A DNA stretch of 64,000 bases from Dorea_A amylophila (GCF_025567265.1 NZ_JAOQJW010000018.1:18482-82481); one strand, 5' to 3'; counted from the stretch's first letter, positions 44,666-55,135 are shown. The notes: generated by a model not told the origin, from the sequence alone. Numbers and translations: made by a program.

Positions 44666-47600
44666 GCCGTTTTTTGAGGTATTTCCGACATTAAAAGTAA
44701 AAGATGATATTCAGATGATGTTTCAGGGCGTAGAGGTGACGAAAGTTTCCACAAATTCTACGAGAGACTTTATCCGTGTAAGCATTTACAGCAGACATCT
44801 GATCCAGAAAAAGGATATATATGAAGTGGAGCGTATGTTGAAGCAGCAGTTATTTGCCAGAAGCCATATCCAGGTGACAGTGCGGGAGCAGTATGACCTA
44901 TCGGAACAGTATACACCGGAGAATCTGATGAATGAATACTACGACAGTTTTCTGCTGGAACTGGATCAGAAGAGCGTTGTAGAGCGGAACATGCTCCAGA
45001 ACGCCAGTTATGAATTTGAAAATGGTAATATTCTCTGTCTGACGCTGACGGATACGATTGTTGCACAAGGAAAAAAGGACTCCCTGTCGGAGTATCTGAC
45101 GGGTGTATTTGCAGAGCGTTTTCAACGGCCGGTGGAGATACGGGTTCTGTATGAAAAGGCAAAAGACAGTAAGTTGAAATATAACGAAGCCAAATTAGAA
45201 CAGGAAGTAGAGGCAATTCGTGAACAGTCTGAGGCTGTCAAGGCAAAGAAAGCACAGGAACAGAAAGAAGAGAAAAAAGAGGAAAAAAGTGCGTCAAAAA
45301 GCACTTCCGGTGGAGAAAACAGTAATAAAATCAGCGCTAAGAGTTCCAAATCATTTGGAAAAGGCAGCTATTCGTTTGTACGTAAGGCTACGGATGATCC
45401 GAATCTGATTTACGGACGAGACTTTGACGATGAGACGATCGAACTGCAGAATGTGTTAGGCGAGATGGGTGAGATCACAATCCGTGGAAAAGTCATCAGT
45501 ATGGAGACCAGAGAGATCCGTAATGAGAAGACGATCATTATGTTTGCAGTTACAGATTTTACGGATTCTATTATGGTGAAAATGTTTGTGCGGAACGATC
45601 AGCTTGCGGATATTTTGGGAGATATTAAGACAGGTGCATTTTTGAAGTTAAAAGGAGTAACAACGGTAGACCGTTTTGATTCGGAACTGAATATCCAGTC
45701 GGTAGTCGGAATCAAGAAAATCAGTGATTTTACAGAGTCAAGAGTGGATACTGCACCAGAGAAACGAGTGGAACTTCACTGCCATACCAAGATGAGCGAT
45801 ATGGATGCGGTAACAGACGTCACAACGCTTCTAAAGCAGGCGCATGACTGGGGACATCCGGCGATGGCGGTCACGGATCATGGTGTAGTTCAGGCATTCA
45901 CGGATGCAAATCATTATATTGAGTCACTGGATAAGGACGATCCGTTCAAAGTTATCTATGGTGTGGAAGGATATCTGGTAGATGATCTGACTGATGTAGC
46001 GGTAAATGAAAAAGGGCAGTCGCTGGATGACATGTATGTAGTCTTCGATCTGGAGACAACCGGATTCAGTCCAATCAAGGATAGGATCATCGAGATCGGT
46101 GCGGTAAAGGTAGAACATGGCGTGATCACAGACAAATTCAGTACATTTGTCAATCCGAAAGTACCGATCCCGTTCCAGATCACACAGCTTACCAGCATTA
46201 CCGACCAGATGGTTATGGGGGCGCCGGATATTGAGACGGTTCTTCCACAATTTCTGGAGTTCATAGGAGATGCGGCACTGGTCGCACACAATGCCTCTTT
46301 TGATGTAAGTTTTATTGAACAAAACTGCAGATATCAGGATATCCAGCCGGATTTCACATCGGTGGATACGGTGTCGATGGCGCGTATCCTTCTGCCGACG
46401 TTGTCAAAGTATAAGCTGAATGTGGTGGCAAATGCACTCCATATTTCACTGGAGAACCACCACCGGGCGGTCGATGACGCCGGGGCAACTGCGGAGATAT
46501 TTGTAAAATTTGTGGAAATGTTAAAGGACAGAGGCATTTATGATCTGGCGAAGTTAAACCAGTTTGGAGAGAACAATGCTGATGCTGTTCGGAAACTTCC
46601 GTCATACCATGTGATCATTCTGGCACTGAATGAAGTGGGACGTGTGAATCTGTATACCCTGATCTCAATGTCTCATCTGAAATACTATGCAAGAAGACCA
46701 AGAATTCCAAAGAGCGAACTGTCGAAATACAGAGAAGGACTTCTGGTGGGAAGTGCCTGTGAGGCGGGAGAACTTTATCAGGCGATTCTGAATGAAAAGT
46801 CGGAAGAACGAATCGCAAAGATCGTAAACTTCTATGATTATCTGGAGATCCAGCCGCTTGGCAATAACCAGTTCATGATCGAGAGCCCGAAGATTACGAA
46901 GGTACAGAACGAGGAAGACTTAAAAGAGATCAACCGGAAGATCGTGGCACTTGGCGAACGGTTCAATAAGCCGGTTGTCGGAACATGTGATGTACATTTC
47001 ATGAATCCGGAGGATGAGGTATACAGAAGGATTATCATGGCAGGGAAGGGATTCGGTGATGCGGACAGTCAGCCGCCACTGTATCTTAGGACGACTGATG
47101 AGATGCTGGAGGAATTCGAATACCTGGGATCTGCAAAGGCAAGAGAGATTGTCATTGAGAACCCGGTGAAGATCGCCGGAATGGTGGAGAAGATCACACC
47201 GGTGCGTCCGGACAAGTGTCCGCCGGTCATCCCGGATTCGGATAAGATGCTGCGTGACATCTGTTATAACAAGGCGCATTCAATGTACGGGGAAGATTTG
47301 CCGGAGATTGTTACCGAGCGTCTGGAACGAGAATTGAATTCTATCATATCAAATGGATTTGCCGTTATGTACATTATTGCACAGAAACTGGTATGGAAGT
47401 CGGTGGAGGACGGATATCTGGTAGGATCCCGTGGTTCCGTAGGATCTTCCTTCGTGGCGACCATGGCTGGGATTACAGAGGTTAACCCGTTAAGTCCTCA
47501 TTATTATTGTAAAAAATGTCACTACAGCGACTTTGAGTCAGAAGAAGTCAGAAAATTTGCCGGAGGCTGCGGATGGGATATGCCAGACCGGATCTGTCCG

Positions 47601-49169
47601 GTGTGTGGAGAAAAGCTTACAAAAGACGGTTTCGACATCCCGTTTGAGACATTCCTTGGATTTAAGGGAAATAAAGAACCGGATATCGACTTGAACTTCT
47701 CGGGAGATTATCAGAGTAATGCACACAAATATACGGAAGTCATCTTCGGCGCAGGTCAGACGTTTCGTGCCGGAACGGTTGGTACACTGGCGGATAAGAC
47801 AGCGTTTGGGTATGTAAAGAATTATTACGAAGAACACGGACAGGGAAAGAGAAAATGTGAGATTGACCGTATCGTACAGGGCTGTACGGGAATCCGACGA
47901 AGCACCGGACAGCATCCGGGAGGAATTATCGTACTTCCGCTTGGTGAAGAGATCAACTCCTTTACGCCGGTACAGCATCCGGCGAATGATATGACGACCG
48001 ATATCGTTACCACACATTTCGATTACCATTCGATCGACCACAACCTGTTAAAGCTTGATATTCTCGGACATGATGATCCGACCATGATCAAGACGCTGGA
48101 GGAATACATCAGCTCTCCGGCGATGGACAATGAATACAATGAGACGGATAATCGTTTTGATGCAACCAAGATTCCGTTGGATGATCAGGGGGTGATTTCG
48201 CTATTCCATGATACATCGGCACTTGGGATCAAACCAGATGATATCGGCGGATGTCCGGTCGGATGTCTGGGAATCCCGGAATTTGGAACAGACTTTGTTA
48301 TCCAGATGGTCGTGGATACGAAGCCGAATACAATCTCGGATCTGATCCGTATCTCCGGGCTGTCACATGGAACAGACGTATGGCTGAATAATGCCCAGGA
48401 ACTGATCCGGAGCGGTAAGGCAACGATTTCTACTGCAATCTGTACCCGAGATGATATCATGACGTATCTGATCAACAAGGGAATGGACAGCGAGGAATCC
48501 TTTACTATTATGGAACGTGTCCGTAAAGGAACGGTTGCCAAAGGAAAATGTAAGGAATGGCCGGAATTCAAAAAAGACATGGCTGAGCATAATGTACCGG
48601 ACTGGTATGTCTGGTCGTGTGAGCAGATCAAGTACATGTTCCCGAAGGCGCATGCGGCGGCGTATGTCATGATGGCATACCGTATCGCATATTGTAAGAT
48701 CAACTATCCGCTTGCATATTACGGGGCATATTTCGGAATCCGTGCAGATGCATTCTCTTATGAGATCATGTGTCAGGGGAAGGAAAAGCTTCAGTACTAT
48801 ATCGATGATTACAATCGTCGTTCTGCGACACTCAGCAAAAAAGAACAGGATACGATGAAAGATATGAAGATCGTTCAGGAGATGTATGCAAGAGGATTCG
48901 AATTTGAGCCGCTTGACATCTACAAAGCACAGGCAACGAAGTTCCTGATCGTAAATGGCAAACTGATGCCGCCGCTTTCCAGCATTGACGGTATGGGAGA
49001 GAAGGCTGCCGAGGCAGTTGCAGAAGCCTCAAAAGATGGGACCTATCTGTCGCTGGATGATTTCAGACAGAGAACAAAAGCAAGTAAGACCGTTATTGAC
49101 ACGATGGTTGATCTTGGAATCCTTGCGGATCTTCCGGCATCGAACCAGCTGTCATTGTTTGATTTTTAG
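44658..49169 (+). CDS. polC: DNA polymerase III alpha subunit, PolC type
   Basis: Main replicative polymerase of low-GC Gram-positives, 1503 residues. Order: N-terminal domain, charged linker (about 185-240, rich in K/E/S), OB domain, PHP domain (VELHCHTKMSDMD near 370) split by a DEDDh proofreading exonuclease (VVFDLETTGF near 461, HHRAVDDA near 600), a zinc-finger region (CKKCHYS and CPVCG near 950-985), and the palm with EPDIDLNFSG near 1007. Normal for the family. Confidence 0.98.
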   Translation: MSKPFFEVFPTLKVKDDIQMMFQGVEVTKVSTNSTRDFIRVSIYSRHLIQKKDIYEVERMLKQQLFARSHIQVTVREQYDLSEQYTPENLMNEYYDSFLLELDQKSVVERNMLQNASYEFENGNILCLTLTDTIVAQGKKDSLSEYLTGVFAERFQRPVEIRVLYEKAKDSKLKYNEAKLEQEVEAIREQSEAVKAKKAQEQKEEKKEEKSASKSTSGGENSNKISAKSSKSFGKGSYSFVRKATDDPNLIYGRDFDDETIELQNVLGEMGEITIRGKVISMETREIRNEKTIIMFAVTDFTDSIMVKMFVRNDQLADILGDIKTGAFLKLKGVTTVDRFDSELNIQSVVGIKKISDFTESRVDTAPEKRVELHCHTKMSDMDAVTDVTTLLKQAHDWGHPAMAVTDHGVVQAFTDANHYIESLDKDDPFKVIYGVEGYLVDDLTDVAVNEKGQSLDDMYVVFDLETTGFSPIKDRIIEIGAVKVEHGVITDKFSTFVNPKVPIPFQITQLTSITDQMVMGAPDIETVLPQFLEFIGDAALVAHNASFDVSFIEQNCRYQDIQPDFTSVDTVSMARILLPTLSKYKLNVVANALHISLENHHRAVDDAGATAEIFVKFVEMLKDRGIYDLAKLNQFGENNADAVRKLPSYHVIILALNEVGRVNLYTLISMSHLKYYARRPRIPKSELSKYREGLLVGSACEAGELYQAILNEKSEERIAKIVNFYDYLEIQPLGNNQFMIESPKITKVQNEEDLKEINRKIVALGERFNKPVVGTCDVHFMNPEDEVYRRIIMAGKGFGDADSQPPLYLRTTDEMLEEFEYLGSAKAREIVIENPVKIAGMVEKITPVRPDKCPPVIPDSDKMLRDICYNKAHSMYGEDLPEIVTERLERELNSIISNGFAVMYIIAQKLVWKSVEDGYLVGSRGSVGSSFVATMAGITEVNPLSPHYYCKKCHYSDFESEEVRKFAGGCGWDMPDRICPVCGEKLTKDGFDIPFETFLGFKGNKEPDIDLNFSGDYQSNAHKYTEVIFGAGQTFRAGTVGTLADKTAFGYVKNYYEEHGQGKRKCEIDRIVQGCTGIRRSTGQHPGGIIVLPLGEEINSFTPVQHPANDMTTDIVTTHFDYHSIDHNLLKLDILGHDDPTMIKTLEEYISSPAMDNEYNETDNRFDATKIPLDDQGVISLFHDTSALGIKPDDIGGCPVGCLGIPEFGTDFVIQMVVDTKPNTISDLIRISGLSHGTDVWLNNAQELIRSGKATISTAICTRDDIMTYLINKGMDSEESFTIMERVRKGTVAKGKCKEWPEFKKDMAEHNVPDWYVWSCEQIKYMFPKAHAAAYVMMAYRIAYCKINYPLAYYGAYFGIRADAFSYEIMCQGKEKLQYYIDDYNRRSATLSKKEQDTMKDMKIVQEMYARGFEFEPLDIYKAQATKFLIVNGKLMPPLSSIDGMGEKAAEAVAEASKDGTYLSLDDFRQRTKASKTVIDTMVDLGILADLPASNQLSLFDF

Positions 49170-49181
49170 GAGAGAGAACAG

Positions 49182-49754
49182 ATGGGAAGAATAAAACAGT
49201 CACAGATCACATACTGGTGTCACGAGATCATCCGTTCACAGGCAGAAGCAGGCGGATGTTATATCGATGCGACCATGGGAAAGGGGAATGATACCTTGTT
49301 CCTGTGTGAGCTTGCCGGAGAAAATGGAAAGGTACTTGCATTTGATATTCAACAGGAAGCACTGGATGCGACGCGAGAATTACTAAGGACACACGGAAAA
49401 GAGCAGCAGGCGGAACTGATCCTGGACGGGCATGAGCATATGGACCGGTATGCAATGGAAGAGAGTACAGATGTGATCTGTTTTAATTTCGGATATCTTC
49501 CAGGCGGGGATCATAAGCTTGCAACTACATACCAGACCAGCATAGAGGCAATCGGAAAAGGTCTCGGCATACTGAAACACGGTGGTATGATGAGCCTGTG
49601 TATTTATAGTGGCGGAGATACCGGATTCGAAGAAAAAGAGAAGATTCTCGAATACATAAAAGGACTTCCGGGAAGAGAGTATACCGTGATCGTCAATGAA
49701 TACTATAATCGGAAGAACTGTCCGCCGATGCCGGTATTTATATTTAAAGAGTAA
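49182..49754 (+). CDS. mnmM: tRNA 5-aminomethyl-2-thiouridine methyltransferase (YtqB/MnmM family)
   Basis: 190 residues, Rossmann methyltransferase. SAM-binding DATMGKGNDTLFL, FDIQQEAL, and the family marker NFGYLPGGDHKLATT; C terminus NRKNCPPMPVFIFKE. This PF06962 family was recently assigned to the last methylation of mnm5s2U at tRNA wobble U34. It starts 13 bases after polC. Confidence 0.87.
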   Translation: MGRIKQSQITYWCHEIIRSQAEAGGCYIDATMGKGNDTLFLCELAGENGKVLAFDIQQEALDATRELLRTHGKEQQAELILDGHEHMDRYAMEESTDVICFNFGYLPGGDHKLATTYQTSIEAIGKGLGILKHGGMMSLCIYSGGDTGFEEKEKILEYIKGLPGREYTVIVNEYYNRKNCPPMPVFIFKE

Positions 49755-49808
49755 TCCGGAAGCAAAAGAAACGAAGACAGAAAAATTTGGAATTTGACAA
49801 ATCAATGC

Positions 49809-49837
49809 TTTAACTCATGAAAGTATTATGTTATACT
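49809..49837 (+). promoter_or_regulatory. Likely promoter of the iorA operon
   Basis: TTTAAC (49809-49814) and TATACT (49832-49837) are 17 bases apart. A TTGACA at 49794 is not at a useful distance from it. Confidence 0.5.
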
Positions 49838-49891
49838 ATTACAAGGTGGCGTAAACGGAATGCCGCTTACACGAAAGGATGGAAGAGAAGT

Positions 49892-51640
49892 ATGTCAGAA
49901 AAAGTAATTATGCTTGGGAACGAGGCAATCGCCAGAGGTGCATATGAGGCCGGAGTAAAGGTATCGGCAGCATATCCTGGTACGCCTAGTACAGAGATCA
50001 GTGAGAACCTGGTCAAATATAAAGATAGTTTATACTGCGAATGGTCACCGAATGAAAAAGTTGCAACAGAAGTAGCGATCGGTGCATCCGTATCAGGAGT
50101 ACGTGCTATGTCCTGTATGAAGCATGTGGGATTTAACGTGGCAGCGGATCCTACATATACCGTATCTTACATGGGAGTCAACGGAGGACTTGTCATTGTT
50201 GTTGCAGATGATCCGGGACTTTACAGCTCTCAGAACGAGCAGGATACAAGAATGGTCGCTCGCGCGGCACAGCTTCCAGTGATCGAACCATCAGACAGTG
50301 CAGAAGCAAAAGAATTTATTAAGATCGCATTTGATTTAAGTGAACAGTTTGACCGTCCGTTTGTATACCGTACGACAACAAGACTTGCACATTCACAGGG
50401 ACTTGTAGAATTAAACGAACGCAAAGAGATCGAAGATAAACCATATGAGAAGAATATCCGCAAGAATGTTATGATGCCGGGAAATGCGAAACTCCGTCAC
50501 GTAGAGATCGAAAAACGGAATCAGGAACTGGCAGAGGCAGCAAATACACTTCCGATCAACAGAGTTGAGATGAACGATACAAAGATCGGTGTGATCACAA
50601 GTGGAATTCCTTATCAGTATGTAAAAGAAGCACTTCCGGAAGCATCTGTGTTAAAACTTGGACTGGTGAATCCGCTTCCGAGAAAGCTGATCGAGGACTT
50701 TGCTTCGAAAGTAGATACATTATACGTTGTAGAAGAACTGGATCCTGTCATTGAGACACAGGTGAAATCTTGGGGGATCAAGGCAATTGGTAAAGAAATC
50801 TTTACAGTACAGGGAGAGTACAGTGCGAATATGATCCGTCAGGCAATCCTAAAAGAGGAACTGGACATCAGCAAACCTGCAGAGGCACCGGGAAGACCAC
50901 CGATCTTATGTCCGGGATGTCCACACAGAGGTGTGTACTATGTGCTGAATAAGTTAAAGATACATGCAGCAGGTGATATTGGATGTTATACACTGGGAGC
51001 AGTTGCACCACTTAGTGTCGTGGATACAACAATCTGTATGGGAGCCAGTATCTCAAGTCTTCATGGTATGGAAAAAGCCAAAGGAAAAGAATATATCAAG
51101 AACTGGGTCGCTGTGATCGGGGATTCTACATTCTTACATACCGGTGTCAATTCGCTTATGAATATGATGTATAACAAAGCAACGGGAACAGTTATTATTT
51201 TAGATAACTCTACAACGGGTATGACCGGTCATCAGGATCATGCGGCAACCGGAAAGACACTTCAGGGAGATCCGACATACGCAATCGATATTCCTGCTTT
51301 GTGCCGCGCGATCGGAGTGAAGAATGTTGTGGAAGTCAATGCAAGAGATATCCAGGCAGTAGAGAAAGCGGTGAAAGAAGAAATCGCAAAAGATGAAGTA
51401 TCTGTGATTATCACAAAGACACCTTGCGTTCTTTTGGATAAGTCGAAGAAACCGTTATATCAGACACACACAGACAAATGTAAAAAATGTGGTATGTGTA
51501 TGAAACCGGGATGTCCGGCTATGACAAAGAATGCAGACGGTACCATTTCTATCGATGATACAATGTGTACAGGTTGCGGACTTTGTGCAAGCTTGTGTAA
51601 ATTTGACGCAATTGAGTTAGTAAAGGAAGGTGACAGATAA
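49892..51640 (+). CDS. iorA: Indolepyruvate ferredoxin oxidoreductase, alpha subunit
   Basis: Oxidatively decarboxylates aryl 2-oxo acids (from Trp, Phe, Tyr) to acyl-CoA, reducing ferredoxin; uses thiamine diphosphate. 582 residues: pyrimidine-binding domain (SAAYPGTPSTEIS), TPP domain (GDIGCYTLG, GDSTFLHTG) and a C-terminal pair of 4Fe-4S motifs (CKKCGMCMKPGCP, CTGCGLCASLCK). I chose ATG 49892 because homology starts at MSEKVIMLGNEAIARG. Stop overlaps iorB (TAATG). Confidence 0.95.
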   Translation: MSEKVIMLGNEAIARGAYEAGVKVSAAYPGTPSTEISENLVKYKDSLYCEWSPNEKVATEVAIGASVSGVRAMSCMKHVGFNVAADPTYTVSYMGVNGGLVIVVADDPGLYSSQNEQDTRMVARAAQLPVIEPSDSAEAKEFIKIAFDLSEQFDRPFVYRTTTRLAHSQGLVELNERKEIEDKPYEKNIRKNVMMPGNAKLRHVEIEKRNQELAEAANTLPINRVEMNDTKIGVITSGIPYQYVKEALPEASVLKLGLVNPLPRKLIEDFASKVDTLYVVEELDPVIETQVKSWGIKAIGKEIFTVQGEYSANMIRQAILKEELDISKPAEAPGRPPILCPGCPHRGVYYVLNKLKIHAAGDIGCYTLGAVAPLSVVDTTICMGASISSLHGMEKAKGKEYIKNWVAVIGDSTFLHTGVNSLMNMMYNKATGTVIILDNSTTGMTGHQDHAATGKTLQGDPTYAIDIPALCRAIGVKNVVEVNARDIQAVEKAVKEEIAKDEVSVIITKTPCVLLDKSKKPLYQTHTDKCKKCGMCMKPGCPAMTKNADGTISIDDTMCTGCGLCASLCKFDAIELVKEGDR

Positions 51641-52209
51641 TGGCAGCAAAGAATATTATGATCGTCGGAGTCGGCGGACAGGGAACACTGCTTACAAGCA
51701 GAATCTTAGGAGGCCTTGCCATTGCCGGCGGCTATGATGTAAAGCTTTCCGAAGTACATGGAATGGCTCAGCGTGGCGGAAGTGTTGTAACATTTGTAAG
51801 ATATGGGGATAAAGTGGCAGAACCGATCGTAGAAGAGGGGCAGGCGGATGTGATCATCGCATTCGAACGTCTGGAAGCACTCAGATATGCACATTTTCTG
51901 AAAAAGGATGGTGCACTGATCATCAATGACTGGAGAATCGATCCGATGCCGGTTGTGATCGGGGCAGCACAGTATCCGGAAAATATTATTGAGACACTCG
52001 GAGAAGAACACAGAGTCTATACAGTAAATGCAACAGAAGAAGCAAAGAAGATCGGTAATCCAAGAGTGTTCAACCTGATCGTACTTGGTGTAGCGGCTCA
52101 GCATATGGATTTTACAAAAGAACAGTGGTACGAAGTGATTGAAAAGACAGTTCCTCCGAAAACCATTGAGATTAATAAAAAAGCATTTGACGTTGGCTAT
52201 CATTTATAA
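51640..52209 (+). CDS. iorB: Indolepyruvate ferredoxin oxidoreductase, beta subunit
   Basis: 189 residues, gamma-type domain of 2-oxoacid:ferredoxin oxidoreductases: IMIVGVGGQGTLLTSRILG and SEVHGMAQRGGSV. Forms the enzyme with IorA. Confidence 0.95.
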   Translation: MAAKNIMIVGVGGQGTLLTSRILGGLAIAGGYDVKLSEVHGMAQRGGSVVTFVRYGDKVAEPIVEEGQADVIIAFERLEALRYAHFLKKDGALIINDWRIDPMPVVIGAAQYPENIIETLGEEHRVYTVNATEEAKKIGNPRVFNLIVLGVAAQHMDFTKEQWYEVIEKTVPPKTIEINKKAFDVGYHL

Positions 52210-52227
52210 GGAGGTACGGAACAGGTT

Positions 52228-53559
52228 ATGGCAAGAGTAGCACTGAAAGATTGGAAAGAACAGATCAGAGATCCGAAGATTGAGTGTATGAGCAGAGATG
52301 AGATGACTGCACTGCAGAGCGATCGTCTGGTAAAACAGGTGAAAAATGTATACGAAAATGTAGAATTTTATCGTAAGAAAATGGATGAAATAGGAGTAGA
52401 ACCAGGGGATATCAAAGGGATTGAGGATATTGGTAAGCTTCCGTTTACGACGAAAGAGGACTTAAGAGCAAATTATCCGTTTGGCCTTCTGGCTGTTCCA
52501 AAAGATAAGATTGTCAGGGTTCAGGGAACATCGGGAACAACTGGAAAACTTACCCTTGCTTCTTATACACAGAAAGACATAGATGTATGGAGCGAGTGTG
52601 TGGCCAGAGGTCTTACGATGGCAGGACTTACAGCAGAAGACCGCATTCATATCTGTTATGGATATGGATTGTTCACAGGAGGCATGGGGCTGGATTTCGG
52701 AGCAAGAAAGCTTGGAGCAATGGCTATCCCGATGTCAGCAGGTAATACGAAGAGACAGCTGATGTGTATGGAAGACTTTGGCGCAACTGCATTTGCATGT
52801 ACACCATCTTATGCGCTGTATCTTGCAGAGGCTGCCAATGAGGCCGGAATTGTAGACAAACTCCAGTTGAAGGTTGGAATCAACGGGGCAGAGCCATGGA
52901 CAGAAGAGATGCGTCTGAAGATCGAAGAACTCCTGGATGTAAACTGCTTTGATATCTATGGCCTGTGCGAGGTTACAGGACCAGGTGTAGCTTTAGAGTG
53001 TATCCATCATAATGGTATGCATGTATATGAAGACTATTTCTATCCGGAAGTATTGAACCCGGCTGATAACAGCCATTGCGCAGACGGAGAGATCGGAGAA
53101 CTGGTATTTACAACACTTGCCAAAGAAGGTATGCCGTTACTTCGTTACAGAACCAAAGACCTTACAAGTATTGATCATTCTACCTGTGAATGTGGACGAA
53201 CACTCCCGAGAATCTCAAAATTCAAAGGACGTACCGATGATATGAAGGTTATCCGCGGAGTCAATGTATTCCCGACACAGGTTGAGACTGCACTGCTTTC
53301 TGTCGGTGGAGGAGTTGCACCGCATTATCTGATGATCGTTGACCGTGAGAATAATCTGGATGTGCTGACCGTTATGGTAGAAGTGGATGAAAAATATTTC
53401 TCAGATGAGATTCGTAAACTGGATGAGTTAAAGAATAAAGTTGCGGCAGTCTTAAAACAGGCACTCGGTGTTGCAGTAAGAGTGAAACTCGTAGAGCCAA
53501 AGACCATCGAAAGAAGTGAGGGTAAGGCAAAACGTGTCATTGATAACAGAGGTTTATAA
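52228..53559 (+). CDS. paaK: Phenylacetate-CoA ligase
   Basis: 443 residues, adenylate-forming enzyme. ATP loop VQGTSGTTGKLTLASYT, YGLCEVTGPGV and C-terminal FKGRTDDMKVIRGVNVFPTQ. Together with IorAB, run toward the free acid, it could make ATP from aryl-acetyl-CoA, or it could activate imported phenylacetate. AAGGAGG lies about 12 bases before the ATG. Confidence 0.93.
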   Translation: MARVALKDWKEQIRDPKIECMSRDEMTALQSDRLVKQVKNVYENVEFYRKKMDEIGVEPGDIKGIEDIGKLPFTTKEDLRANYPFGLLAVPKDKIVRVQGTSGTTGKLTLASYTQKDIDVWSECVARGLTMAGLTAEDRIHICYGYGLFTGGMGLDFGARKLGAMAIPMSAGNTKRQLMCMEDFGATAFACTPSYALYLAEAANEAGIVDKLQLKVGINGAEPWTEEMRLKIEELLDVNCFDIYGLCEVTGPGVALECIHHNGMHVYEDYFYPEVLNPADNSHCADGEIGELVFTTLAKEGMPLLRYRTKDLTSIDHSTCECGRTLPRISKFKGRTDDMKVIRGVNVFPTQVETALLSVGGGVAPHYLMIVDRENNLDVLTVMVEVDEKYFSDEIRKLDELKNKVAAVLKQALGVAVRVKLVEPKTIERSEGKAKRVIDNRGL

Positions 53560-53574
53560 ACAGGAGGAAATAAC

Positions 53575-54018
53575 ATGGGCGTAAGTAATACCGTACAACA
53601 GTTATCGGTTTTTTTGGAAAACAGAGAAGGACGTCTGGAAGAAGTATTAGATGTACTCGCAAAAAGCAATGTGAATATCGTAGCACTGAGTCTTGCGGAT
53701 ACATCTGATTATGGAATGCTGCGTATGATCGTATCAGATCCGCATAAGGGACGCATGGCATTAAAGGAAGTTGGGATTACTTCGATGCTGACAGATGTAG
53801 TAGCACTTCGTGTACCACATGCAACCGGTTCATTGAGCAAAGCAATGCATCAGATCGTGGACGGTGAAGTAAACATTGAATATATGTACGCTTTTGCAAA
53901 TGGAGATGATGCGGCAGCAGTATTAAAGAGTGATGATCCGGCAAGAGTAATCGATATTCTGAAAGGAAGCGGCTTTGATGTGTACAGTGCAGATGAAGCG
54001 TATCGTGCAAACCAATAG
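53575..54018 (+). CDS. Tandem ACT-domain protein
   Basis: 147 residues, two ACT-like domains (QLSVFLENREGRLEEVLDVL and ending GSGFDVYSADEAYRANQ). ACT domains bind amino acids. This stand-alone form regularly follows paaK and iorAB in Clostridia and probably senses an aromatic amino acid or its acid. Confidence 0.88.
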   Translation: MGVSNTVQQLSVFLENREGRLEEVLDVLAKSNVNIVALSLADTSDYGMLRMIVSDPHKGRMALKEVGITSMLTDVVALRVPHATGSLSKAMHQIVDGEVNIEYMYAFANGDDAAAVLKSDDPARVIDILKGSGFDVYSADEAYRANQ

Positions 54019-54036
54019 ACATGAAAGAGGAACAGT

Positions 54037-54783
54037 ATGGGTGTAGATAAGAGTGATGTTTTAAAGAAAATGAGGGAAGCAGAAGCCATCTATGTATTGA
54101 TGTCTGATTGTACCAGAATGCCTTTCGTAGTGTGCGATCCGGAGACTTATGATGATCAGGTGCTGATTTTCTTCTCTGAAGAAGAAGCCATGAAGGGCGG
54201 ACAGGAATTCCTGAAAGAGGGAAATCCTCTGAAGATATTTAATATTGAAAATAAATACATGCTTCCATTTTACAGCAGTTTATTCCCGGCCGGAGTGAAT
54301 GGGATGTGGGTAGGAAAAGATACAGAAGAAGAGATCAAGCTTCAACTCACAGAACTGGTCAGAAGACCGGAGCAGAAACCGGGAGAGGAACCGATCGAGA
54401 ATCCGAGTTTCCAGATTACAGCTATGTACTTCATGCAGAAAGCACGTAAGCAGAAAGAAATGAAGATTACAGAAGATATGAAGGATCTTCAGGAAGAATT
54501 GATGGCGCATTATCAGGATGCAACTTTCATTACTGCGGTCACGGAAGAGAAGAAAATGCCGGTGTTGAATAAGAATGACGGACAGGTATTATTGCCATTA
54601 TTTACCGATGTTCAGGAGTTTCTGAAGTTCCAGAACAATCATTCGGATACAAGATATTCTATGGGAGTGCTGGAAGCGGTAAAAGTTCCGGAAGCAATGG
54701 GTGATGAAATGACAGGTGTAGTGGTGAATCCATTTGGTGTGGATCTGCAACTGAATATTGCAAGACCACAGAATCAGAATTAG
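54037..54783 (+). CDS. SseB-like domain protein
   Basis: 248 residues, two related halves (about 10-115 and 130-245), the second with ATFITAVTEEKKMPVLNKNDGQVLLPLFTD, which resembles the SseB N-terminal domain. Function unknown. Last gene of the ior operon, 18 bases after the ACT protein, followed by a strong terminator. Confidence 0.7.
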   Translation: MGVDKSDVLKKMREAEAIYVLMSDCTRMPFVVCDPETYDDQVLIFFSEEEAMKGGQEFLKEGNPLKIFNIENKYMLPFYSSLFPAGVNGMWVGKDTEEEIKLQLTELVRRPEQKPGEEPIENPSFQITAMYFMQKARKQKEMKITEDMKDLQEELMAHYQDATFITAVTEEKKMPVLNKNDGQVLLPLFTDVQEFLKFQNNHSDTRYSMGVLEAVKVPEAMGDEMTGVVVNPFGVDLQLNIARPQNQN

Positions 54784-54795
54784 TACTTACAGGTA

Positions 54796-54835
54796 CGAAA
54801 AAGCCGGATAACATTTGTTATCCGGCTTTTTTTCG
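54796..54835. terminator. Strong bidirectional terminator
   Basis: CGAAAAAGCCGGATAAC pairs with GTTATCCGGCTTTTT around a short loop, with a seven-T run. Oriented to serve the ior operon and, in reverse, cspA. Confidence 0.88.
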
Positions 54836-54937
54836 TAATCTCTCGCATTAAGTCATGTATTTCTTTTAAATATTCAAATCTGAAATAGCTATATTTTAAT
54901 ATATAAAAAGTACATCAAAAACTTAGATTCGTTATGA

Positions 54938-55135
54938 TTAGAGCGGTGTTACATTAACAGCCTGTGGTCCTTTGGCGCCGTCTGTAACTTCGTATTCCAC
55001 TTCCTGACCTTCTTCAAGCGTCTTGAATCCATCCATGTTCAGTCCTGAATAATGAACGAATACATCATGACCTTCAGCGTCAGAAATGAAACCGTAACCT
55101 TTTTGGTTGTTAAACCATTTTACAGTACCTTTCAT
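54938..55135 (-). CDS. cspA: Cold-shock protein, CspA family
   Basis: 65 residues: MKGTVKWFNNQKGYGFI with RNP1, and DVFVHYSGL with RNP2. Single-stranded nucleic acid chaperone. I use ATG 55135: GGAGGT directly abuts the upstream ATG at 55141 and leaves proper spacing only for this one. Confidence 0.95.
   Translation of the reverse strand: MKGTVKWFNNQKGYGFISDAEGHDVFVHYSGLNMDGFKTLEEGQEVEYEVTDGAKGPQAVNVTPL

Noticed and set aside
49841..49875. GTAAACGG/CCGCTTAC hairpin before iorA as a T-box or riboswitch
   Set aside because: Only a short imperfect stem, with no conserved core or terminator/antiterminator pair.
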